In this document: one piece after another, positions 10,503 through 20,926 of the stretch
Numbering within the stretch: position 1 is the first letter of the stretch
Layout: every line of letters begins with the position of its first letter
From: Scopulariopsis brevicaulis
Lineage: Eukaryota > Ascomycota > Sordariomycetes > Microascales > Microascaceae
Direction of reading: 5' to 3'
DNA length: 64,000 nucleotides
NCBI GenBank assembly: GCA_017657125.1
Contig: JAGFNX010000077.1
Coordinates: forward strand, 1 to 64,000
Position numbers and translations under genes: made by a program
Notes under the pieces: model-generated
The model's input: the letters and a program-made list of their open reading frames with translations, nothing else
Databases searched by the model: none
What the model was told of the DNA's origin: nothing

Positions 10503-10990
10503 AATTCACGCGAAGATATCTTACGGCGAGGTTCGACTAGAATACGGGGTTGGACATTGAGGAGGTACGCCGTGGCAACGCGGGCTGGTGAGACGTTTAA
10601 ATGAGTCGGCCAAGCCTTCGTGGCTAGGGTGTCGATGATCACGGGGGAACACCGTGGAGTCTGGGGTGCATCTGGGGTAGGCGTTCTTGGTCTGGGGTTG
10701 GCCCGCGAAACCGGAGGACTGGTTCGGAGGGGTCTCCGCGTGGAGCTCGGAAAAGAAGATCCAATCATGTCGTGAGGCTCGGCATGGGTCCTATCCCCTT
10801 CGGGATGTCAGAAGTGGAGATAGCGCGGACTGCCTATGCCAATATTCGCACGTCTAGCGCACTAGCTCCAACTCTCCACATTTTCCCCTCAAACCAGGAA
10901 GCATTGGCCCGGAACCGGTCTCGGAATCTTTTCCAGGGCCGCTCGGATTCTCAGACCGAACACCTCTCTTCATCCGAGCCAGTCCACGCC
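10503..10990. promoter_or_regulatory. Divergent promoter of permease and regulator genes
   Basis: This 488-base gap separates two divergent genes. CGGAGG occurs at 10712 and 10725, followed by CTCCG at about 10735, giving both direct and inverted CGG half sites. TCTGGGGT occurs three times between 10660 and 10698. The pattern suits control by a Zn2Cys6 factor, possibly the product of the right-hand gene. The frame of that gene is open upstream to 10772, but ATG 10991 is preferred. Confidence 0.4.
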
Positions 10991-13418
10991 ATGTATCCGT
11001 ATTACAGCCAGATTGAAGCCGCCGGCGTAGGTCCGTCCTCGACAAGCCCTCTGGCGGCAACGTCACCGCAGAGCAAGCGCACGCACATGTCGACGCCGGG
11101 AGAGTCCCCCGGTAGCAGTACCAGTAAAGTGCCCAAGGTCAGCAGGGCGTGCGACTACTGCAAGTCCAAGAAGACAAAGTGCTCCGGCACAAGGCCCTGT
11201 GGGAGTTGTGTGAGGCGAGGGATTGCATGCCACTATGATGCGAAGTACTCGCGCGGACGTCCTCCCACGCCTCCCGCGGGACCAACCGCTATTGAGGGCG
11301 GGAGGGATGTAGAAATGGGGTAAGTGTCCTCCATTTCATTAGAAAGTGTTGCCACGTCAAGAGGTCGTTCGATATGGGAACCTGCACCGAGGGCAAGACA
11401 AAAGTAACACGCCAATAAGGATCCCGCCTCCCATCACCGGACTCAACACAACCAATCATTCGCAAGGTCACAGGGCGGCAAGTGTGTTCCAAACCCATGG
11501 TAATTCGCCTTCCCGTGCCTCGCCGGACCTCGATGTTGCGGAGATTGAAGGCCAGTACTTCGACACCACCTCAGGCTTGATCTTCCTCCACCGCGCCTAC
11601 AAGAAGCTCTCGACACAGAGGAATGACATCGCACCACATATTCCGAATGCTTCCGAGGACAATCAGCGACTGGTGACGGTCGGCGACAGGCCGTTCAGAC
11701 TCGGAAACGAGAGTCTCATTGTCCCTGGACGGGAAGAGGCATTGGAGTTGATGGGGTTCTATTTCGACACGTGTGTCGTGACGTATCGGATATTCCACCG
11801 GCATACAGTATTCGGGTGGCTTGAGAGGCTCGTATCGAATTCCGAGGAAGGATTGCCACTGACGAACGAGTTGGGTCACGCCAAGGCGGCCATTGTCCTG
11901 GCGATACTCGCAGTTGTAACCTTTCGCCAGGAGAAAATACGGAGAGTATCATCGCAGGGGTGTGACGAGGACGCCCTCATTAAAAGCGACCCGTTCTTCT
12001 CTGCCGCTGTTGACTTGACTGATGGAGAGACGGGTTTGCCGAGACTCGAGTCCGCACAGGCCCGGCTCATGCAGGTGCTGTATCTTCTCCAGACATCCCG
12101 GATGAACCAGGGGTGGTATGTTTTCGGGATGACAGCTCAGATCACCTCGGCGCAGGGGCTTCATAGGCGTACGGGGCGCAAGAGGAACGGGGTGTCGAAG
12201 TCCGGCCAGGATTACATCAATACCCAATGCGAGAGACGGACGTTCTGGGTTGCATACATGATTGATAAGTATCTGAGCGTGGTGTTTGGGAGGCCGAGAC
12301 ATTACCATGATGAGGACATTGACCAGGAGCAGCCGGACTGCGTCAATGATGAGGACATGACACCTCAGGGACCTTCAAGCGCAGAGCCGAAGGAGGATTG
12401 CTATGTCGATGCCGTGATATTTCATACCAGGTGATTATCACTGCCCACATCCGAAGCCAATAGGTTCAAACCACTGATAGTGTCTTGCCAGGCTCGCACA
12501 GATAATAGGGACAACATCTCGGGACGTCTACACCATTAAGAACGTCCCGAGGCAAGAACGCATGGCAGCAGCTCACCGCGCGGTCCGCGATCTCCACCGG
12601 TGGTGCGAGAGTCTCCCGCCGTACCTCGGCACGATCCGCCCTTCCACCCTCGTCCCCGCTTTTAGACGCCAAGCCACCGCCCTGCGCCTGGCGTACTCTC
12701 ACGCCATTATCCACGCGAACAGGCCATTCTTGCTCGGGCACTTGAGTAACGGGTCGGGGGACTCCACGAGGAGCGGTGTCGCTGAATGTATCTCCGCCGC
12801 CAAGGTCATTCTAGAGACGGTAGACGGCATGGCGGGTGAGGGGACGCTCGTCCATGCGTTCTGGTGGACCCCATACGTGACATTTTGCGCTCTGGCAGTC
12901 GTGTATGTTCGTGAGATACAGCAGAGCGCGGACGGCGACGCGAGAACTGAGGACTCATGGGCGGAGGTAGTGGGCCTCGCGGACAAGGGTCTGTCCCATC
13001 TTGCGAGGTCGACTTCAGCGGACTCGCCAAATCGGAGGTACAGCGTCATCCTCGAGGAACTGAGGCTAGAAGCGAGGCACCAAGCGACACGACAGAGACC
13101 TCAGCGAGACGACGAGGATCAAATCAGGGCGCGAACGGACGGGTTGACGGGGGAAATACTGGAGTCGCAACAACAGCTTTATGGGACGCACCAATCTTAT
13201 GCGAACCGTGAGATTCCCGACCAAGATCGCGATGGGAGCTTGTTTGCTATGAGCAGCTTGCTTAGCGGCTGGCAGACGAGCGACTGGCTTGATCTAGACG
13301 CCTCTGTAAGTTATGGTAACCTGCAGGTTCGAAATGGCGTACTGACATGACATAGGCATTCGTTTCCTTTGACGATGCGGACTGTTCGCCGTCGACATGG
13401 ATTCCTGATGTTCCCTGA
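10991..13418 (+). CDS. Zn2Cys6 transcription factor
   Basis: Probable regulator of the neighbouring permease and catabolic genes. From the ATG at 10991 a Ser/Pro-rich leader precedes the zinc cluster C54-C80 (C-x2-C-x6-C-x5-C-x2-C-x6-C). Exon 1 ends at 11319. The acceptor of intron 1 is not certain: 11404, 11419 and 11473 all keep frame. Exon 2 runs to 12430, exon 3 is 12492-13305, and exon 4 is 13356-13418 with stop TGA. The middle part carries the fungal-specific transcription factor domain, with QGLHRRTGR and RRTFWVAYMIDKYLS. The protein is about 700 residues, a normal size. The target is unknown; the divergent promoter shared with the permease is the best hint. Confidence 0.87.
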
Positions 13419-13963
13419 ATGTACTGTTCGTTGATTTCCAGGTGGGGGCGCGTCGTCGCTGCGAGCCTTCAATGCGGTGGTAAGATGCTTTTAGATCAGA
13501 CCGATGCCGTCGGGAACAAATTCACTCAGACGAGATTGATTGAGTGTGAGAACAAAATATTACTTCGCTTGTTGGCCTCAGGCTATATATATCCAGATAA
13601 TTTGTCCCTACCCTGCTTGGTCGTACTGGACAAGAGCTCCGGTATGACACTTTTCAAGCTAGATTAGCATGTCGCCGCTACGAGAGGAAGGTTCAAAGAG
13701 TGGTTAGGAAGATTCTCTTGCTAACACGTAACTGGATTAGTACAGAGAGAAGCCCCGTAGCCGAGAAATGCCACCACAAACAAACATTGTATTCCGAGCC
13801 CTTGCTTTGAGTCCATGGCGACCGCCTGACCCCCTCCGTTTCCGATCCCCCAAACGCCGAGACCGTACCAAACTAGAAAACAAAATTAAGTCAACAACAA
13901 GTCATCCATCCTCAAATCATGTACCTGTCGGGATGGGAAATGCGCAACGGAAGTGCTTGTCGT
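13419..13963. other. Convergent intergenic region
   Basis: No supported feature. Short frames here have no recognisable composition. This is the 3' flank of the regulator gene and of the secreted-protein gene. Confidence 0.5.
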
Positions 13964-14751
13964 TCAGCACCTGGCCTCGCGGACGACGACAGCCATGCCC
14001 TTGGGGTCCCAGACCTTGCCGCGAACCAGGTTCTTGGTGAATGGATCGTGCAGCTGCGGCTCACGAGGGCACCACGCACCGCTGGCAACTCCATCGGCAT
14101 AGTCGGCCACGTAGTTCCAGGCCGCCTTCAAGTTCCTGGGAGAGTCGGGGAGGGGGTTCCAGCAGACCCAGATGGCAGAGTTCCACGAGCAGCTGACGCG
14201 GGAGCAGGTGGTCTCGGGAAGTGTACATTGGCCCTTCAGGTTTCGAAGGTACTTGATACCTTCGTCGATCCAGTACCCTCGGGCATGCTTGCCACGGTTG
14301 CAATCCTTCTCCCGGACCTCTCGGTCGGGCCAACCGCGGGCCTCGAGGCCACCGTCGTTATTGTCGAAGTCATAGTCCGGGTTGACCTTGTGGACTTGCT
14401 TCATGACCTCTTCGATAGTGCCATTGAAGGTGAGGGCCTCGCCCTCTGGGCCGAAGTCACCCGTGAAGGTGGCTTGGCTGACTTCATAGCCCTCGGCAAT
14501 GAGATCGTTGATGTCGTGGTCGGCGTCAACAGGGGTAGCGGCGGCTGTAGCCTATAGTTGAGATGATGGTTAGCAATTAGTATAGTTGGGAATTTAATAT
14601 TACAAAGGTGTTAAGACAAAAGACGTGAGAAGGGCCATCTTGCACAAGGCACGGGAAGGGGAGACTCGCGGTTGAGAAGAAGGAATGAAGTACCTACCTT
14701 GCCGACCAGGGTGATGGTACCCAAAGCAGAAAGAATTGCGGCGACTTGCAT
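13964..14751 (-). CDS. Small secreted cysteine-rich protein
   Basis: Two exons: 14751-14698 and 14551-13964, giving 213 residues. The intron falls directly after the 18-residue signal peptide (MQVAAILS start, GTAGGT donor, TAG acceptor). The mature part begins with an acidic Ala/Thr-rich stretch and then a C-terminal domain with seven cysteines. Its core, CSRVSCSWNSAIWVCW preceded by a GIKYLR helix, resembles a family of secreted fungal proteins I know only as hypothetical, with the pattern C-x-RVSC-x-NSAI-x-x-C. Such proteins are often listed as effector candidates, but nothing here proves a role in host interaction. The odd cysteine number means one should be unpaired or form a dimer. Confidence 0.8.
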
Positions 14752-15832
14752 CTTGACTTCTTGATTGTTGTTTGTAGTCGTGATGGTTATGTATGAAAAG
14801 AATTTGTGAGAGTTGTGATCGCGACGAGTGAGAGTTGTGTTGTGGGCGAGGTTTAGAAAGGCAGGTGCGATTTGTAGAAGACGGCGAGGATATTTAAGCC
14901 GTCTCATTGCCCCAGGTTCTAATAAGTTGCTCCAATCGTTCCTTCAGTGAATTATGACATTATACTGCTCCAGCCAATATCTCAGGCAACGTCGATCACC
15001 GAATCAGTGAAGTCGAGGGCTCACTTGCCCTACTCAAAACACACCGCACGCAACCCCTCCAGTGAATATTAGCAGATCACTGCTGAAGTATATACGTGAC
15101 GAATACACCATTATCGCATAGGGGCGCCTGAGGGCTATGTTGTTTGAGCCGGAAGATGTTGTAAAGGCATTTGCAGTGATAGTGACGTGACTTATAGACA
15201 CTCCACAGCTGCAACCCACAGCCCTAGACAGTTCCTTTACAGTGAATGGGGAGACCTAAGGCTAACGCCTTTTTGGCTTGAGCATATTACAAAGAAGCTC
15301 TTCCAGCCAACATTGACCTCTGTCTGCAAAGAGAAATGATCGGAGCCCATAGAGACAATCAGAATGTAGTTAGTTCCCTTTCATATACGCGACGTTTGTA
15401 TCCTTATCAGAGCTCCCATAGCAGTTTTTCAGCTTGCATGGTACCATGTACGTAGAGCGACCTTACCGGTCGTCCGTCCAAGACCTGTTCCTACCTTCGC
15501 ACATTACGCATCGTGCTAACTTCACTCCAGTATAGCTCAGCCCTCCGAGGCTGGAATTGCAGACTACGGCAAGCTAAGCAACAGTTGCCCCACCACCCCA
15601 CTGAAGAAACTTATCCTTAGCTCCACTCATGTGCCGAGGAGCTTGCTCCCGGAATTCCCGGATGACTAACCGCAGCCGTTCAAACGACTACTTGTGTCAC
15701 ATGCAATTATTCTCTACTCTCGCTAGTTTTGCAACCCTGTGTAGTCGCAACGAACGATTTATACCCTGTCGAGACGAGTACGACCGCATATTCTCATAGA
15801 CTGGACAAATCTGGCGTTTCTGTCGCAAGGCA
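14752..15832. other. Intergenic region
   Basis: Divergent promoter region between the secreted-protein gene and an Upc2-type regulator. A TATTTAA string near 14889 may be the core promoter of the former. Nothing else was supported. Confidence 0.5.
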
Positions 15833-17136
15833 ATGTCCTCCCACCAGTCCTCGCCAGTCGGCACCCCTCGATCGCCGACGAGAGCCTCGAGGAGGCGTTT
15901 TCCAAAGACTAAAACAGGGTGCAAGACCTGCAAGCGGCGGAAAATCAAGGTAAGATGTCATCCCTTGGGGCAGCCCCAGCGTGACATTCCCGAAATAGAG
16001 CTACCCTGAAGGTAGATCTGACCAACATTGCGCAAGCCAGTGCGATGAAGAGAAGCCGTCATGCCGCAATTGCATCAAGCACAATGTGACCTGCGACTTC
16101 CTCGCCGTCTCCCAGCCCTCCAGCGTATCGCCCTCACCATCTTCCTGGAGCCCCGACGACCTCAACATGCTGGACCTTGAGCTCCTCTTAAACTACACGA
16201 CCTCCACCTACTCCACCTTTTCCAACGACCGGCTGGTCCATGACTTCTGGCGGCGCACCGTCCCGGACATGGGGCTCCAGTGCGATTTTGTGATGCGCTG
16301 CGTCTTGGCGCTCTCGGCGCTGCATATTGCTTCCTACCGGCCTGACAAGAGGGAGTTTTACATCTCGACGGCGTTACGGCATCACCAGCTCGCGTCGAGG
16401 AAGGCCATGCTCTTACTGGGGCACGTCACGGAGGACACTGCGGAGAACCTCTTCATATTTTCCATACTCACGATATGCGTCGGTAAGATACCATATATTA
16501 ACAGCTTATTCTTAACGCAGCTGGCTAATGTGCCGTTAAGCCCTGGGTAGCCCGAGGAAAGCCGACGGGACCCTTCTCGTAGGCGAGAGCAGCTGCCCGG
16601 AATGGATGGCCCTCCTCAAGGGCACAAAGTCCATCGTGGCCGTCATGGGGGAGAAGCGGCGGACGGGTCGCCTCGCCTTCCTCTTCGAGCAGGGTCAGCA
16701 GCGCCTCGACGCCTGTCGGGAACCGGGGCCGGAGGAGACGCGCCTCAGGGACAAGCTCGAAGCCTTTGACAACCTGAAGTACCTCCTCCGCACTACGGTC
16801 CACGACGAGAGGGAGCTGCAGACGTACACCACGGCCGTCACGATGCTGCGGAACACGTGGGACGCCTTAGACAGGGCGCAGAACGTAAAGTTCTCGGACG
16901 CGTTTATCTGGGTGTGGCAGGTTGCGGACGACTTCTTGCCGCTGCTGCAGGCGCCGACGCAGGAGGCTGTGGTTATTCTCGTGTACTTTTGCGTGCACCT
17001 GAAGGGGCTGGAGAATCTGTGGTGGTTCAGGGGGTGGGCGGACCATCTGATATCGAAGGCGTGGGAGCTGTTGGATGAGGCGCACCGGCTGTGGATTCGG
17101 TGGCCGATTGAGGAGGTTGGGTGGGTGGCGCCGTGA
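15833..17136 (+). CDS. Upc2-type Zn2Cys6 transcription factor
   Basis: Three exons: 15833-15949, 16041-16482 and 16541-17136, giving 384 residues. Intron 1 splits the zinc cluster between the second and third cysteines: C30 and C33 are in exon 1, and C40, C47, C50 and C57 in exon 2. After it come LDLELLLNYTTSTYSTFS and a helical C-terminal domain ending in LWIRWPIEEVGWVAP. Both are typical of the sterol-uptake-control (Upc2/Ecm22-like) branch of fungal regulators. That branch binds sterols with its C-terminal domain in yeast; in filamentous fungi it is greatly expanded and mostly uncharacterised, so a sterol role is only a possibility. The start is fixed by the compact exon 1 with a basic leader. 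Confidence 0.86.
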
Positions 17137-18232
17137 TCACTGGAGGGTTGGTGGTTTGGATGGTACTTGGGCGATTTAAAAGCGATGGGAGTTCATAGAA
17201 CGGTGGCCACTGTCAGAGACGACCTGCGATTGGGACGGGATGCTCTTTATTCCAAAGGCTGATGAACCAAAGTATTACTACTATCATGAAACACACAAGT
17301 GATCCTTCCTACCCAAGCAAGGCGTGGAACTTATGACCCCTTGGCAAACTAGAGCCGATACCATATCTCTACGGGGATGGGTGACTTTACGCATTGGATG
17401 CATTTGGCGTACATCCTTAGGTTCCCAGTAGCCATGCTTTCCGAAGGCCTATGAGAGACCGGGGAACTATTCTCGCGACGAATTGGCCGTTCATACTGCA
17501 TGGCGTTTGAGACACCGTCGGCGTAGCCAGGTCGTTTGAGGTGCCGGAAGGCCAGAGTCTCGCGCTTCGTATCATAGGAGCGAGGGGATCTCGCCGGTTG
17601 ATTAGTTGAAAAGCTCACGCCGTCGGCCAGCCGACTTGAAGTCTTCACCCCGCACCTTTTCCGAACACGGGACGCGGATGATCAACACTCGTCACAAAAG
17701 GTTGAACAGGAGGGGCCAAGGGAGTAAGCTCATGCTAGGTGGATAGAGGATGCACAAGTCTGCATATGCCAGTCTATTTCATCATGATGCTAACCCACTC
17801 ATAAATCATATCGCGGATGGGGCCAATATGCCTCAGCCCCTGACCCACGATCTCCACTGCCAAGGACACATCATCCACGGTAGCCAAGACCCGAAATGAA
17901 ACACATCACAAAGACAAGACAGGTTCCAAACTCGAACAAAAAAGTCCATCATTGACAGCTAGAAACAACAAAAATAGGTATCATCGAATAGAAAGTGCAC
18001 GCTCGTCATGCCATGCCAGTCATGCAGGTTCCCCCATGGGACGTCAGGGAGACAGAGTCATTAAACCGCCACAACAAACATACACAAACAGACACAACAC
18101 AGATACATAAGAAACACAAAGAAAATTACCATCTCGTCCCCTCCCCCTTTTTTGGCAAACTCAAACCAGCCCCACTTCCTCGGTCGCCCTCATCACCGGA
18201 CTTTGGACTCTTTCAGGAAATCAAAGGCAGAT
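17137..18232. other. Convergent intergenic region
   Basis: About 1.1 kb with no credible gene. The right part (17930-18130) is rich in A and C and is probably the 3' flank of the coiled-coil gene. Confidence 0.5.
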
Positions 18233-20926
18233 CTACGCCTCGGCGGTCTCCTTCTTGGCCTCGAGCTCGGCAATCTTCTTCTCCGAGGCCTCGACCTTCT
18301 CGAGCGCGGCCGCCTTATCAGACTCGGCGGTAGCAAGCTTGCCCTCGACGTCGGCGACCTTCTTCTGAAGGTCCGCCTCCTCGGTCTTGGACTTCTCGGC
18401 GGCGGCGGAAAGCTCCGCGGCCTTAGCCTCGAGGTCCTTCTTCTCCTTGTCGAGCGTCTCCTTGGCGCTCTGCGCAGAGGCGAGGTCCGCCTCGGCCTTC
18501 TTCGTCTTCTCCGCCTCGGCGGTCAAGTTCTTGGTCGCGTCGTCGAGCTTCGACTGCACCTCGGCCTGAGCCTTGGTGGCCTTCTCAGCCTCCGCAGCAG
18601 CGTTCTTGGTGGCTTCGTCAAGCTTGGCCTGGAGGTCGGCCTCGGCCTTCTTGGCCTTCTCGGCCTCCGCCGCGGCGCTCTTCGTCGCCTCGTCGAGCTT
18701 AGCCTGGAGGTCCGCCGCCGCGGTCTTAGACTTGTCGGCCTCGTCGAGCTTCGCCTGGAAATCGGTCTCAGTCTTCTTGGCCTTCTTCGCCTCCTCAACA
18801 GCCCTCGTGGTCAACTCGTCCACCTTGGCCTGGAGCTCGGTCTCGGTCTTCTTCGCCTTGTCCGACTCGGCGGCGGTGGCCTTGTTGGCCTCGTCAAGCT
18901 TAGCCTGGAGGTCCGACGTCGCCGCCTTGGCCTTCTCAGCCTCAGCAGCAGCGCCCTTCGTAGCCTCATCAAGCTTGGCCTGGATCTCAACGACAGCCTT
19001 GTTGGACTTGTCGGCCTCAGCGGCAGCGTTCTTGGTAGCCTCGTCGAGCTTGGCCTGGAGGTCGGCCTCAGACTTTTGGGCCTTCTCGGACGCGGCCGTG
19101 AGTTCCGCGGTCTTCGACTCGAGGGCCTTCTTCTCGTCCTGCGCGGCGGTAAGGGTCTTGGTCGCCTCGTCGAGCTTAGTCTGGAGGTCGGCGTTGGCCT
19201 TCTTCGAGTTCTCGGCGTCGGTCGTGAGACCAGTGGCCTTGGTCTCTAGCGTCTCCTTCTCCTATGGGACGGATTAGAATGGAGATACGAGAATGGTAGA
19301 ATTGTAGGCGTAAAGAGAGTAACATACCTTCTTCAGAGCCTCGAGCTCCTCGGCGGCCTTGGTTGCCTTGCCCTCCGCGGCGTTGAGCTGCTCCTTGAGG
19401 GTCGCAGCCTCCGTCGCACCCTCCTCGCCCGTCTTCTTCAGTGCCGCGAGCTCCTCCTCAAGAGCCTTGACCTTGCCGTCCTGGTCAGCGGCAGCGTTGC
19501 TCGCCTTCTCCTTCTCGGCAGCAAGCTCATCGCTCAGCGCCTTCTTGGCGGCCTCGAGCTCGGCAGCAGCCTTCTCAGCGCCCGCCTTCTCCGCCGCGGC
19601 CGCCTCGTCGCGGAACTTCTTTAGCTCGGCGACGTGCCCCTCGTCGGCAGACTTCTTCGCATCCTGCGCAGAAGCGAGGTCCTTCTTAGCGACCTCGAGG
19701 TCCGCGGAGTCCTTCTTGAGGGCCTCACCCGTCTTCTCGAGCTCGGCGTACTTGGCCTGGAGCGCCTCCAGGTCCTTCTTCGCGGACGAGAGCTCAGCCT
19801 CGGCGTCGGCCTTGGCCTTGTCGTGTGTCGTCTGCAGGGTGGCAAGCTTCTCCTGCGCGTCGGCGACGTCCTTCTTCACGGTCACGACCTCGGCATCGGA
19901 GTCGGCCTTGAGCTTGTCGTGGGTCGCCTGGAGGGCGCCGAGCTTCTCAGTGGTATCAGCGAGGTCCTTCTTGGCCGTGGCCAGCTCCGCGTCGGAGCTC
20001 GCCTTGTCCTTGTCACCGGACTGCTGGAGAGCACTGAGTTTATCCTGGGTGTCGGCGAGCTCCTTCTTGGCGGCGGCCAGAGCGGCCTCCGAGTCGGTCT
20101 TGAGAGTGTCGTGGGTTTGTTGGAGAGTAGTAAGCTTGTCGCTCGCCTCGGATAGGTCCTTCTTGGCGGCCGAGATCTCGGCCTCGGAGTCCGCCTTCGC
20201 CTTCTCAAGAGTCTGCTGCAGGGCGCTGTACTTCTCGTTGGAGGCGGCAATGCCGGCCTCGGAGTCGCTCTTGAGCTTCTGGTGCTCGCCCTCGAGGGTG
20301 GAGAAAGCCTGCGTCTTCTCGGCCAGGTTCTTGGCCGCGGAAGCGGCGTCGGTCTCGAGCTTCGACACGGTCTCCTTCAGCGTGCCCTGCTGCTTCTCGG
20401 CGTCACCGAGACGAGCCTCGAGAGACGCAATCTCCTCACGCAGCGAGGCCTCGAGCGACGCCCGCTCCTCCTTGGCCTCCTCGAGCTGCTTCTTCACGGC
20501 GGCGAGCTCATCCTCGGCCGTCTTCTTGTCGCCCTGGACCTTCTCTAGCTGCTCCTCGAGACCCGCGAGCTGCTTGTTAGCAGCGTCGAGCTCATAGGCG
20601 TGCGCGACGGCCCTCTCCTCCGAGTTCTTGGTCTGCTGGGCGGCCTTGTCCTTAACGTCCTTGAGCTCGGACTCCAGCTGCTTGGCGCGGGCGTCGGTGT
20701 CCTTGGTCGAGGCGGTCAATTGGCCGTCGAGGTCGGTGATCTTCTGGCGGAGGTCATCGGCCTCGCCGGATAACGTGGTGTACTCCTTCTCCTTCTTGGC
20801 GAGGTCCTCCTCGAGGACGCCGATGGTCTCCTCGCGGTCGGCGAGCTTCTTCTCAAGCTCCTTCTGCGTCTCGGTAGGCGCGAGGCTGCTGCTGCTCGGC
20901 GAGAGGACGGAGATGACGTTTCCCAT
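18233..20926 (-). CDS. Long coiled-coil repeat protein with N-myristoylation signal
   Basis: Two exons, 20926-19328 and 19261-18233, joined in phase 0, give 875 residues. Almost the whole chain is heptad-like and rich in Ala, Glu and Lys, so it should form a very long helical coiled coil. It starts MGNVIS, with Gly2 and Ser6, a good N-myristoylation signal, suggesting membrane anchoring. Exon 1 (about residues 280-440) contains units of 32 residues built on KADSEAE...AKKDL...LQ. Exon 2 contains about eight units of 25 residues built on DLQAKLDEATK-AAAEAEKAKKAE. No enzyme domain is present. It may be a structural or tethering protein; LEA-like or tropomyosin-like matches would be compositional only. 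GC-rich codons create long false frames on the opposite strand. Confidence 0.85.

Noticed and set aside
18152..19277. Long plus-strand reading frames of 234-365 codons, Leu/Gly-rich or Ser/Ala-rich
   Set aside because: They are antisense shadows of the coiled-coil gene; GC-rich repeated codons keep the opposite frames open. The minus strand has the clear heptad repeats, start and intron.
19359..20597. 412-codon plus-strand frame
   Set aside because: Antisense shadow of exon 1 of the coiled-coil gene, almost only Ser, Ala, Phe and Arg.
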